52,605 nucleotides of DNA, from contig JAFTEV010000101.1 in the NCBI GenBank assembly GCA_017453465.1, forward strand, positions 1-52,605, read 5' to 3'. Made by a program: the position numbers and the translations under genes. Position 1 is the stretch's first letter; the number at the start of each line of letters is the position of its first letter. Under the pieces are notes generated by a model, which searched no databases, was not told the DNA's origin, and worked only from the letters and a program-made list of their open reading frames with translations. Positions 16,326 through 23,850 of the stretch are shown one piece after another. This DNA is from Bacteroidaceae bacterium (lineage in GTDB: Bacteria; Bacteroidota; Bacteroidia; Bacteroidales; Bacteroidaceae).

Positions 16326-17313
16326 ACAAATCCTCCTTCTTGATGTCTTTTTTCAGTAATGTTCTTCCTTGGCACCAGCGTTTGGCCTGCGCAAAAGCCG
16401 AGTCGGTCGGCATCGATGCGTGCAGGAAGGTGGGGTACTTCACCAGTGTGTCGGGAATCTCGATGCTGCGGCTCTGCGGGAAATACCTCATCAGCTGTAG
16501 CTGGAGAGCATCCTCCGCTCCCGTCAGCGTGCTGTCGTTCTGTGCTTCCGCATATTGAGCCACCAGCTGGTTCAGTTGCTCTACAGCTATGTCGTAAGCC
16601 TGTTTCAGCTTAGGAATGTCTTCTTTATGTCGGGCCAGCACGCTGTCCTTCATAATGACAGCACTCAGGTTCAGGCCCAGTTCGGGTGTGCCAATGACGC
16701 GCCGCGCCCCCCGTGCTTCACACTCCGAGGCGTATGGCTCTGGCAGCAGTGCGCCGTCATACTGGTTCTGGTCCACCATGTAGCAGCGCAGCTTGATGTT
16801 ATTGATTTGCGGTTTGTTGAGGTCGGTTGACTGAAACTTCGCACGGCTCAGGATGTAGTCCGCCGTGAGGTCCACCGCCGAATTGCGTGTGATGCCAATG
16901 ATTTTCTCTTTCAGACTACTGATTTGCCTGATGCGTGCACTGAAGGCCGTCATCAGGTAGAGGTCCAGCTGCGTAGCCATGACCACACGCACGCTGTCGC
17001 CCCGTCCCCGCCACACGCACGCCTTCACCATGTCGCTCCAGATGGCATCGGCAGTTGTGCCCATGAAGGCAGTGTCGGCATCCATCGCGGCGCGGTAGGT
17101 CTTCAGCTTCACCTTCACGCCCAGCGAGTCGAACAGCCCTTCCTCCTCGGCATAGTAGAAAGGCAGACAGTCCGCCGTGGACAATACAGCCAAGCGAATC
17201 GTCAGCGAGTCGTAGTCCGGCCCCTTCTGCGTCTGCTTCGCTTGCTCGCCACCACAAGCGCAGAGCAAAGCCACAGCCACGACGAGGCCCATGAGTGGTT
17301 TGAGTGGAAACAT
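16315..17313 (-). CDS. ABC transporter substrate-binding lipoprotein (SsuA/THI5-like)
   Basis: A 332-aa lipoprotein. The signal peptide ends in the lipobox LLCAC, with lipidated Cys near residue 20. The mature part resembles periplasmic binding proteins of the nitrate/sulfonate/taurine or thiamine-precursor type: RLAVLSTADCLPFYYAEEEGLFDSLGVKVKL at the N-terminal lobe, AFMGTTADAIW, and ALLPEPYASECEARGARRV. No permease or ATPase gene is adjacent; a cytoplasmic TPR protein and a helicase follow instead. Transport partners may be elsewhere, or it may act in sensing. The leader contains half of the inverted heptamer array at 17321-17422. Confidence 0.75.
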   Translation of the reverse strand: MFPLKPLMGLVVAVALLCACGGEQAKQTQKGPDYDSLTIRLAVLSTADCLPFYYAEEEGLFDSLGVKVKLKTYRAAMDADTAFMGTTADAIWSDMVKACVWRGRGDSVRVVMATQLDLYLMTAFSARIRQISSLKEKIIGITRNSAVDLTADYILSRAKFQSTDLNKPQINNIKLRCYMVDQNQYDGALLPEPYASECEARGARRVIGTPELGLNLSAVIMKDSVLARHKEDIPKLKQAYDIAVEQLNQLVAQYAEAQNDSTLTGAEDALQLQLMRYFPQSRSIEIPDTLVKYPTFLHASMPTDSAFAQAKRWCQGRTLLKKDIKKEDLYAQ

Positions 17314-17320
17314 AGATGAT

Positions 17321-17422
17321 AAGTTAAAAGTTAAAAGTTAAAAGTTAAAAGTTAAAATGCCATGCGGAGTGTCAGTGTACTGCGCCAGCCCATTTTAACT
17401 TTTAACTTTTAACTTTTAACTT
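17321..17422. repeat. Inverted arrays of the heptamer GTTAAAA
   Basis: The left arm, 17321-17358, consists of five GTTAAAA units. The right arm, 17392-17422, is the exact reverse complement of 17328-17358 over 31 bp. The 33-nt loop is GC-rich. It lies between pgk and the downstream lipoprotein gene in the same transcript direction and would form a very long hairpin in mRNA. Confidence 0.95.
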
Positions 17423-17435
17423 AAAAAAGTCCCGT

Positions 17436-18704
17436 TTATTCGCCCTTCACAGCGGCAACGCCTGGGAGCACCTTACCCTCGATGGCTTCGAGCAGTGCGC
17501 CGCCACCGGTAGAGATGTAAGACACCTTGTCTTCCAAGCCGAACTTGTGTACACAAGCCACTGAGTCGCCACCACCGATGAGTGAGAATGCGCCTTCAGC
17601 AGTAGCCTTGGCCACAGCCTCGCCCACGGCACGTGAGCCGGCAGTGAAGTCGTCGCACTCGAAGCAGCCGGCAGGACCGTTCCAGAGGATAGTCTTTGCA
17701 CCCTCGATGGCCTTGGCAAACTTCTCGCGGCTGACAGGACCAGCGTCCAGTCCGTCCCAGCCAGCTTCGATGGCGTTGGATGGGAACACCTTGATCCGTG
17801 CGCCTGGCTTTACAGAGAAGGTGGAGAAGTCGTAGCCTGTGCAGCAGACAGAGTCTTCGCCCAGCACGAGTTCCACACCATTCTTCTTGGCCATTTCCTC
17901 TACGCCGAGAGCCACGTCCAGCTTGTCCAGCTCAACGATTGACTCGCCGATTTCGCCGCCGTGAGCCTTGGCAAACGTGTAGGTCATGCCACCGCAGAGG
18001 ATGAGCTTGTCCACCTTGCCCAGCAAGTTCTCGATGATACCAATCTTGGTCGATACCTTCGAGCCGCCCATGATAGCCACGAATGGACGCTTGATGTTGC
18101 TCAGCACGTTGTCAACGGCCTGCACTTCCTTCTCCATCAAGAGACCCAGCATACGGTTGTCCTTGTCGAAGTAGTCAGCGATGACAGCCGTAGAGCCATG
18201 CTTGCGGTGAGCCGTGCCGAAAGCATCCATTACCCAGCAGTCTGCATAGCTGGCCAGCTTCTTGGCAAACTCCTTCTGGCTCTGCTTCATGGCCTTCTTA
18301 GCCTCGTCATACTCCGGTGTGCCTTTCTCCACACCCACTGGCTTGCCTTCCTCTTCGGGATAGTAGCGCAGGTTCTCCAGCAGCAACACTTCGCCTGGCT
18401 TCAGCGCAGCAGCCTGAGCATCGGCCTTCTGGCAGTCGTCGGCAAACTGTACGGGCACACCCAGAGCCTCGCTCACGGCGGGCACAATCTGCTTCAGGCT
18501 CAGTTCGGGCTTTACCTTGCCCTTTGGCTTGCCCATGTGGGACATGATGATGAGGGCACCGCCCTTCTCCAGAATGAGCTTCAGTGTGGGCACAGCACCA
18601 CGGATGCGGGTGTCGTCAGTAATCTTGCCGTCCTGAAGAGGCACATTGAAATCTACACGAACAATTGCCTTCTTACCGGCAAAGTCATACTCTTGAATTG
18701 TCAT
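17436..18704 (-). CDS. pgk: Phosphoglycerate kinase
   Basis: A 422-aa glycolytic enzyme that makes ATP from 1,3-bisphosphoglycerate. The N-terminal signature [20 protein letters not shown], the SHMGKPKG segment, the [10 protein letters not shown] substrate site, the [10 protein letters not shown] hinge and the nucleotide-binding [15 protein letters not shown]...STGGGALLE are all present. The length is normal. It has its own promoter box at 18757. The genes downstream in the same direction may receive read-through past the hairpin at 17321-17422. Confidence 0.97.
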   Translation of the reverse strand: MTIQEYDFAGKKAIVRVDFNVPLQDGKITDDTRIRGAVPTLKLILEKGGALIIMSHMGKPKGKVKPELSLKQIVPAVSEALGVPVQFADDCQKADAQAAALKPGEVLLLENLRYYPEEEGKPVGVEKGTPEYDEAKKAMKQSQKEFAKKLASYADCWVMDAFGTAHRKHGSTAVIADYFDKDNRMLGLLMEKEVQAVDNVLSNIKRPFVAIMGGSKVSTKIGIIENLLGKVDKLILCGGMTYTFAKAHGGEIGESIVELDKLDVALGVEEMAKKNGVELVLGEDSVCCTGYDFSTFSVKPGARIKVFPSNAIEAGWDGLDAGPVSREKFAKAIEGAKTILWNGPAGCFECDDFTAGSRAVGEAVAKATAEGAFSLIGGGDSVACVHKFGLEDKVSYISTGGGALLEAIEGKVLPGVAAVKGE

Positions 18705-18756
18705 AGTTCTACTGAGTTTAAAGTTATTTGTTTAGAAAGTTTGTTCAAATCAGCTG

Positions 18757-18764
18757 CAAAAATA
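18757..18764 (-). promoter_or_regulatory. -7 box of pgk
   Basis: TATTTTTG on the minus strand, 52 bp before the pgk ATG. Confidence 0.65.
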
Positions 18765-18895
18765 CGAAAAAGAAATGAAGAATGAAGAATGAACCCAGAA
18801 GAATCTCGCTGTTTTTATCTTTTTTTGCAAATTGGCTGGTTCTCGTAGCTGTTCAGCGAATAATCTTTAGCGATATTTTTTAGAAACAAATGTGA

Positions 18896-19186
18896 ACCAA
18901 TGTTTTTTCTGGCACGTAGGTTATATTTATTGTTTTCAACACGAAAGTTATATTTTTTCAACACGAATGACACGAATTTTCACGAAGTTCTTGCGGCGTG
19001 TTTATTTGGCTACGCCGAAGGTTCACGAAGCACCTCGACGGTGACGAATGTCACGAAGCTTGCCGGATAGTTCGTGCCATTGACTTCGTCGATCTAAAGG
19101 TTCGTAGCACCGCCCAAGGTGCTGTTCGTGCAATATGCATGGTTTGTGAAGTTTCGTGTCATTCGTGTTGAAAAAAAAACATTGGT
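18896..19186. mobile_element. MITE-like element of nested inverted repeats
   Basis: The outer arms ACCAATGTTTTTT (18896-18908) and its complement (19174-19186) enclose a 24-bp perfect inverted repeat at 18953-18976 and 19153-19176 (core CAACACGAATGACACGAA). The interior is studded with CACGAAG or TTCGTG words. There is no ORF and no clear target duplication. It sits in a 1-kb gap without genes between pgk and the antitoxin gene; 19187-19428 shows nothing else. Confidence 0.6.
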
Positions 19187-19428
19187 AGTACGACCTACGG
19201 ATGATTATATAAAATTATTCACATTCGTTTCCCTCTAAATTTACGCTAATTATTCTCGCCCTTACGCCCTGCTTACACATTATATATATTATAGACAAAA
19301 GCCTTGCTCCGTGAAGTCTGCCTCGCCGGGGGAAACTGTGCCGCCCGCCGCCGACAGGGATGCCCCTTCAGCCCGATTGAGAAACTTTTTTGCCCTTTGC
19401 CCTTCCCTTCTTTTTCTGTTAGGCAAGA

Positions 19429-19523
19429 AAAGTTGACGCAACGGCGTTGTTTTTGAAAACATCGCCGTTGTTTCTGAAAACAACGCTCGTTGTTTTTACA
19501 AACAACGCCGTTGCGTCAACTTT
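19429..19523. repeat. 21/22-bp palindromic array with 24-bp terminal inverted repeat
   Basis: AAAGTTGACGCAACGGCG... (19429-19452) is perfectly repeated in reverse at 19500-19523. Between them, units with the core CGTTGTTTnTGAAAACAACG, each a near-palindrome, start at 19446, 19467, 19489 and 19510, that is, with 21-22 bp spacing. The sequence is unrelated to the GC-rich arrays, but the geometry is the same. Confidence 0.9.
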
Positions 19524-19698
19524 CATTGCGGACGTGAGCAGTTTTGCTCCTCAAAAGAGGCAATTTTGTTCTTCTGCGAGGCTTGAAATGGAGCGCAGTC
19601 CCAGTGCTACCGCAATGCAGTCTGCCTTCACCAGCAAAGCCTTGCCCATGCAGTATAATTTTCTTGCTGTTTTGTTTGGATGTTCCGAAATAAGGTTG

Positions 19699-19706
19699 TA
19701 CTTTTG
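19699..19706 (+). promoter_or_regulatory. -7 box of the antitoxin gene
   Basis: TACTTTTG with TTTG 20 bp upstream; 34 bp before the ATG at 19740. Confidence 0.7.
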
Positions 19707-19739
19707 CATTCAATATTAAGGAATAAAACGGCAAAGAAC

Positions 19740-19955
19740 ATGGTAACAACCCAATTGACCCCCGCCCAACTGAACGTGCTGAGTCTGATGTCATATATCA
19801 ACACGGAGCAAGAGCAGCAGGAACTTCAAGACATCCTGCTCCAGTTCTATCGCAAAAAGACCGACAATCTGCTTTTACAGTTCCAGCAGCAGAACAATAT
19901 CACTCAACAGACACTGGACGAATGGGCCAATCAGCACGAAAGGACACCATACTGA
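19740..19955 (+). CDS. Putative antitoxin of a PIN-domain toxin-antitoxin pair
   Basis: A 71-aa soluble, Gln-rich helical protein (MVTTQLTPAQLNVLSLMSYI...QQTLDEWANQHERTPY). I do not recognise a DNA-binding motif. Small proteins of this type precede PIN-domain toxins in Bacteroidales, and here the stop codon overlaps the ATG of a PIN-toxin remnant by one base (TGATG), the usual coupling. Because the toxin is broken, this is an orphan antitoxin. The start ATG 19740 follows the promoter at 19699; the longer frame upstream would begin before the promoter. Confidence 0.6.
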   Translation: MVTTQLTPAQLNVLSLMSYINTEQEQQELQDILLQFYRKKTDNLLLQFQQQNNITQQTLDEWANQHERTPY

Positions 19956-20070
19956 TGAAGATAGTCCTCGACACCAACTGCCTCGTCAACGTCATTATGC
20001 CAGGTACGATTTCCCGAAGGTTGATGTTTGCAAACTTTCCGAATTCCTAAACATCGTAAGAACACTTTAA
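19955..20070 (+). pseudogene. Internally deleted PIN-domain (VapC-like) toxin gene
   Basis: The first 14 codons read MKIVLDTNCLVNVI, the start of a PIN domain with its first catalytic Asp (LDTN). After codon 17 the original frame is lost and stops at 20050. In the next frame the DNA reads YDFPKVDVCKLSEFLNIVRTL and stops at 20068-20070; this resembles the FPKVDV..EFL C-terminal end of the same toxin family. So about 300 bp of the middle, including the other acidic residues, appear deleted. Confidence 0.65.
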
Positions 20071-20139
20071 GCCTCTTGTTATAACCAACCCGCCAACGCA
20101 ATTACCCTTTGGCGAGACGCTGTCAATTACTGATTCCCC

Positions 20140-22545
20140 TTAAAACTCAAACAGCACGCGGGCATTGATGGTGCGGCCCGTGAGGTAGTTGGGCACGGCG
20201 TACTGGTTGTTCGTGATGTCGGTAATCCAGTAGTAGGAATTGACGTTGTTGATGCCGAGGACGTTGAAAGCATCCACGCCCAGCCAGATGTTCTTGAAGG
20301 CATTGCCAAAGGCAGAACGGATGTGGTGGTCTTCATTGCTAAGCAGACGGTAAGACAGGCCAATATCGACACGGCGGTAGGCAGCCATACGGAACACCTG
20401 ACGCTCGCGGCCAGCGTGGGGCGGACCGAAGGGCAGACCGCTGGCATAGTGGCCACGCACGGTAATCTTCCAGCGGTCGGTGTTGGGGAAGTAGTCGGAG
20501 AAGAAGAGAGAGACGTTCAGCCGCTGGTCGGTGGGGCGCGGCACCCACTGCCCGCCGTTGATTTGTTCTGCCGTCTTCATGATGCCCACACTGACCCAAG
20601 AGTCCGTGCCAGGCACAAACTCGCCGTAGAGCTTCAGGTCGAGACCCACGGCATAACCCTTGGCAATGTTTCCGCCATAGTAAATGACGCGCACGTTGTC
20701 GATGTTGTAGGGAATCAGGTTGCTCAGTGCCTTGTAGTACGCTTCAGCCGTAAACTTAAAAGGACGTTTTGCCACGCGGAACTTGTATTCTCCGCCCAGG
20801 AGGAAGTGAATACTGCGCTGCGACTTGATGTCCTCCTTTAGGTAGGCAAAAGTATTGCCGTTCACGGTGACGGTGTCGCGCATTTCTTTATAGAAAGGTG
20901 TCTGGTAGTAGAGACCCGTGGAGAACCGCAGTACCAGGTTCTCGTTGCTGGCAGGAATGAAGGCTACCGTGGCACGCGGACTGAAGAGCCATTCCTTGTT
21001 CCAGCTCCAGTGGGTCAGACGGGCACCGTAGTTGAGTACCAGTTCGCCGCTGTTGAACTCGTGCCGCCATGTGTCCTGTGCGTAAAGCTCCAGGTGGCGG
21101 CTCTTCTCTTCGTTCCTTGATGCCATGTTGAAGATGAGGTCGAGCCGCTGGTCGGAGTGGGGCAGGCTGTAGCCCGCCGAGTCGCGAAACTCCCATTCGC
21201 GCATGGTCTCCTTCACGTTCTCAAACTTCATCAGTGCGCCATATCGGATGTCGTGGCCCGTCAGTCGGCTGCGCCCCGCCAAGCCCACGTTCACCATCGA
21301 GGCGTTCAGTCGGTTGCGGGCGTGCTCCATGTAGGTACCGATGCCCAGTCCGCCCTCCTGCTCGCCGTCCTGCGTGAGCCAGTACTGTCCGCTGATGTCG
21401 TATGCTTCGCGCTCGGTGGTCTTGAAGGCCGAGAGGTTGAAGGTCAGCGAATTGTTGCGGTTGAAGTTGTAGGTAGTGGAGAATGCGCCAAAATAGGTGT
21501 GGAACTTATCCTTCTCCTGTCCGTCGAAATACACCTTGAAGTCCTTGACGTTCTCCATGGTGCCAAATCGCGTCTCGCGGTCGGACGGCTTGAAGTTGTA
21601 GTCGTTGAGCGAAATCACGCCCATCAGGTCCACGGTCCAGCGTTGGTTGGGACTCCAGCTGATGTAGGTCTGGTAGTCGAAGTCGCGTGGGTCGTACTCA
21701 CCCTTGGTCTGCATGGTGCCCAGCAGGTTCTTCATGGTCTTGTAGCGTATGCCGTGAATCATGGAGAAACGCTCTGTGCCGTAGCCCACGTAGCCGCTGG
21801 CTCCCAGCAGACTGGCCGAGAGGCTGGCCTCGAAGCCCTTCACCTTCTTGTAGTTGATGTCGAGCACGGACGACATCTTTTCGCCGTACTTTGCATCGAA
21901 TCCGCCCGCCGAGAACTGTATGCGCTCCACCATGTCGGGATTGATGATGGAGAGTCCCTCCTGCTGTCCGCTACGGATGAGCAAAGGGCGATAGACCTCG
22001 ATGCCATTCATATAGACCGAGTTCTCGTCGAAAGAACCACCGCGCACGTTGTACTGGTTGCTCAGTTCGCTGTGGGTGCTCACGCCCGCCTGTGTAGCAA
22101 TCACTTGCTCCACACCGCCGCCGCTCGCGTTGCCCATGTGCTTCAGGTCCTTGATGCTCACGTCCGCCATGTTGTTCGTCTGGCGGCGCACCTCTTTCAC
22201 TTCCACCTCGCCCAGCTCGTAGCCCAGTTCGGGCAACATCAGGTTCAGCGTCACCGAGTCAGTGGGAGCCTTCAGCACGCGCTTGCGTGTTTCGTAGCCC
22301 ACCATCGAAGCCACAATCACCATAGAGTCCGTGGCCTCAGCCACAAAACGGTAGCGTCCCTTCAGGTCGCAGACCGCACCGAAGATAGTGCCCTCCACGC
22401 GCACCTGCGCCAGTTCGATGGGTTGCTTCTTGTCGTCAATCACGGTGCCTTTGATGACCACCGTCTGTGCCAGCACGTATGCACACAGGCTCCACATCAA
22501 GAGCACCGTCAGTATTCTGTTCCAAGTGTGTCTATTTCGTTCCAT
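20140..22545 (-). CDS. TonB-dependent receptor with carboxypeptidase-like N-terminal domain
   Basis: An 801-aa outer-membrane protein. The signal peptide covers residues 1-27. A CarboxypepD_reg-like beta-sandwich follows at about 28-110 (VIKGTVIDDKKQPIELAQVRVEGTIFGAVCDLKGRYRFV). The plug domain, about 115-215, includes VRGGSFDENSVYMNGIEVYRP and FSAGGFDAKYGEKMSSVLDI. The 22-strand barrel runs to a C-terminal Phe. It imports a ligand using TonB energy; no SusD partner is encoded nearby, so a small ligand such as a siderophore, cofactor or peptide is more likely than a glycan. It is monocistronic and divergent from the ECF operon that follows. Confidence 0.92.
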   Translation of the reverse strand: MERNRHTWNRILTVLLMWSLCAYVLAQTVVIKGTVIDDKKQPIELAQVRVEGTIFGAVCDLKGRYRFVAEATDSMVIVASMVGYETRKRVLKAPTDSVTLNLMLPELGYELGEVEVKEVRRQTNNMADVSIKDLKHMGNASGGGVEQVIATQAGVSTHSELSNQYNVRGGSFDENSVYMNGIEVYRPLLIRSGQQEGLSIINPDMVERIQFSAGGFDAKYGEKMSSVLDINYKKVKGFEASLSASLLGASGYVGYGTERFSMIHGIRYKTMKNLLGTMQTKGEYDPRDFDYQTYISWSPNQRWTVDLMGVISLNDYNFKPSDRETRFGTMENVKDFKVYFDGQEKDKFHTYFGAFSTTYNFNRNNSLTFNLSAFKTTEREAYDISGQYWLTQDGEQEGGLGIGTYMEHARNRLNASMVNVGLAGRSRLTGHDIRYGALMKFENVKETMREWEFRDSAGYSLPHSDQRLDLIFNMASRNEEKSRHLELYAQDTWRHEFNSGELVLNYGARLTHWSWNKEWLFSPRATVAFIPASNENLVLRFSTGLYYQTPFYKEMRDTVTVNGNTFAYLKEDIKSQRSIHFLLGGEYKFRVAKRPFKFTAEAYYKALSNLIPYNIDNVRVIYYGGNIAKGYAVGLDLKLYGEFVPGTDSWVSVGIMKTAEQINGGQWVPRPTDQRLNVSLFFSDYFPNTDRWKITVRGHYASGLPFGPPHAGRERQVFRMAAYRRVDIGLSYRLLSNEDHHIRSAFGNAFKNIWLGVDAFNVLGINNVNSYYWITDITNNQYAVPNYLTGRTINARVLFEF

Positions 22546-22664
22546 ATAACTAATATAACGATGAAGCGCGTATTTTATTTTGTTTCGTTAACAGAAACAC
22601 GCCGTGAAGGAGCCTTTGCTGGACGTTTTTTGCGAAAAAACTTCCTTGCAAGTGTAATGATTTG

Positions 22665-22672
22665 TAAATTTG
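22665..22672 (+). promoter_or_regulatory. -7 box of the ECF sigma / receptor operon
   Basis: TAAATTTG. Transcription is expected to start near 22679, only a few bases before ATG 22682 and about 24 before ATG 22703. Confidence 0.7.
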
Positions 22673-22702
22673 CGCCAATATATGAGTAGAAACACTTCGG
22701 GC

Positions 22703-23284
22703 ATGAACAGTCATCATCAGAAAATAGAACAAGAGGACATACGCCTGATAGCACGCATACTGGCTGGCCACACCGACGACTATCGCCACCTGATGCGCCG
22801 ACACCGAGCGGCGATGGTCAGTTTTGTGGGACGGATGTTGGCTCACCCTGCTGACGTGGAAGATGTGGTGCAGGATGTCTTTGTGGCGGCATACCAGAGT
22901 TTGCACACCTACGACGCAGGGAAGGCGGCGTTTCGGACGTGGCTCAGCAGGGTGGCATACTACACCGTGGTGCACCACCTGCGGCAATCGTCCCTGCCCA
23001 TGAGTTCGCTTGACGAGGACGACACGCTGCTGGAGACGGTGAGCGATGAAGCGGCAGACGGCCTGTGGCAAAGTGCGGGAGAAGAGGACGTGGACCGCAT
23101 TGGGCTGGCTCTCGACATGTTGCAGCCAGCAGACAGGATGCTGGTCGATATGTTCTACTATGAAGGCCAGTCGCTCACGGAGATTGCCTACATCCTGGAC
23201 TGCAAGGCCGGCACACTGGCAACGAGGCTTTGTCGCATCAGAAAGAAACTTTATGTCATACTGAAAAATATGGAAAGGAGATGA
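22703..23284 (+). CDS. ECF-type RNA polymerase sigma factor (cell-surface signalling type)
   Basis: A 193-aa ECF sigma factor. Region 2 at about residues 25-85 has DVEDVVQDVFVAAYQSL and AFRTWLSRVAYYTVVHHL. Region 4 at about 130-190 has ALDMLQPADRMLVDMFYYEGQSLTEIAYILDCKAGTLATRLCRIRKKL. I chose ATG 22703 because ATG 22682 would leave a leader of about 3 nt; the latter would add seven residues. The stop overlaps the anti-sigma start (ATGA at 23281-23284). With the next two genes it forms a sigma, anti-sigma, outer-membrane receptor operon of the Fec type. Confidence 0.92.
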   Translation: MNSHHQKIEQEDIRLIARILAGHTDDYRHLMRRHRAAMVSFVGRMLAHPADVEDVVQDVFVAAYQSLHTYDAGKAAFRTWLSRVAYYTVVHHLRQSSLPMSSLDEDDTLLETVSDEAADGLWQSAGEEDVDRIGLALDMLQPADRMLVDMFYYEGQSLTEIAYILDCKAGTLATRLCRIRKKLYVILKNMERR

Positions 23285-23850
23285 AAATGGACTCAAGAAT
23301 CAGACAATCGCAGCCGTCCGCAGGGCCAGGCATCAGCGAGGCTTTGCGCCGACTGCATGAACGTGCGGAGAGCACTGTGCTTTCAGCCGATTTTGAAGAC
23401 AAGGTGATGGCACGAATTGAACTGACACCCCGCCGCCGCAGTGGTTTTGCTGTGCTTCGCGGATTCAGGAAGGTGGCTGCCATTTGGCTGCTTCTCTGCC
23501 TGATGGGTGGACTGAGCTACGCGGCATTCCGTGTGGTGAAAGGCCGTCCCAACCAGACTGCAGCTGTGGACACGTTAGCCCCTGCGCCCATTGTTCAACA
23601 GAAAGTCGTGCGCTTTGCTGGCCAGCCGCTCGACAGCATCCTGACGGTGGTGGCTGCACATTATCGGCGCGCCGTGTGTTTCCGCGACGAAGCACCACGC
23701 CAACTGCGTCTGCTCATCAGCTGGGACACAGGGGCACCGCTGGCTGACTTCGTGGAGAACCTGAACGAACTGGAGGGTGTGCTCATCGCTGACGAGCGCG
23801 ACACGCTGTTTGTTTCATATAGAGAAGGGGAGGGCGACGGCGATGAATAA
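23281..23850 (+). CDS. Anti-sigma factor with DUF4974-like (FecR C-terminal) domain
   Basis: A 189-aa single-pass membrane protein. The cytoplasmic part (1-60) includes SADFEDKVMARIELTPRRR. One transmembrane helix follows at about 65-85 (VAAIWLLLCLMGGLSYAAF). The periplasmic domain, about 105-189 (VRFAGQPLDSILTVVAAHYRRAVCF...LLISWDTGAPLADFVENLNEL), resembles DUF4974, the C-terminal part of Bacteroidetes FecR proteins. It should hold the sigma factor and release it when the receptor's STN domain signals. It overlaps the sigma gene by 4 bp and the receptor gene by 8 bp. It is much shorter than a full FecR, which has about 330 aa. Confidence 0.8.
   Translation: MKMDSRIRQSQPSAGPGISEALRRLHERAESTVLSADFEDKVMARIELTPRRRSGFAVLRGFRKVAAIWLLLCLMGGLSYAAFRVVKGRPNQTAAVDTLAPAPIVQQKVVRFAGQPLDSILTVVAAHYRRAVCFRDEAPRQLRLLISWDTGAPLADFVENLNELEGVLIADERDTLFVSYREGEGDGDE

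Noticed and set aside
16315-17313. Complete ABC transporter operon
   Set aside because: Only the binding protein is present; neighbouring genes are a TPR protein, a helicase and pgk, not permease or ATPase.
19289-19483. Small minus-strand ORF (64 codons), and 19447-19719 plus (90 codons)
   Set aside because: Both translate the palindromic array and flanking non-coding DNA; no promoter and no protein-like pattern.
20140-22545. SusC/SusD polysaccharide utilisation locus around the TonB receptor and GH97
   Set aside because: No SusD-like lipoprotein is encoded, the receptor lacks the usual SusC length, and GH97 belongs to a separate transcript.
21157-22689. 510-codon plus-strand ORF
   Set aside because: Antisense shadow of the TonB receptor gene (20140-22545) with no start signal or recognisable domain.
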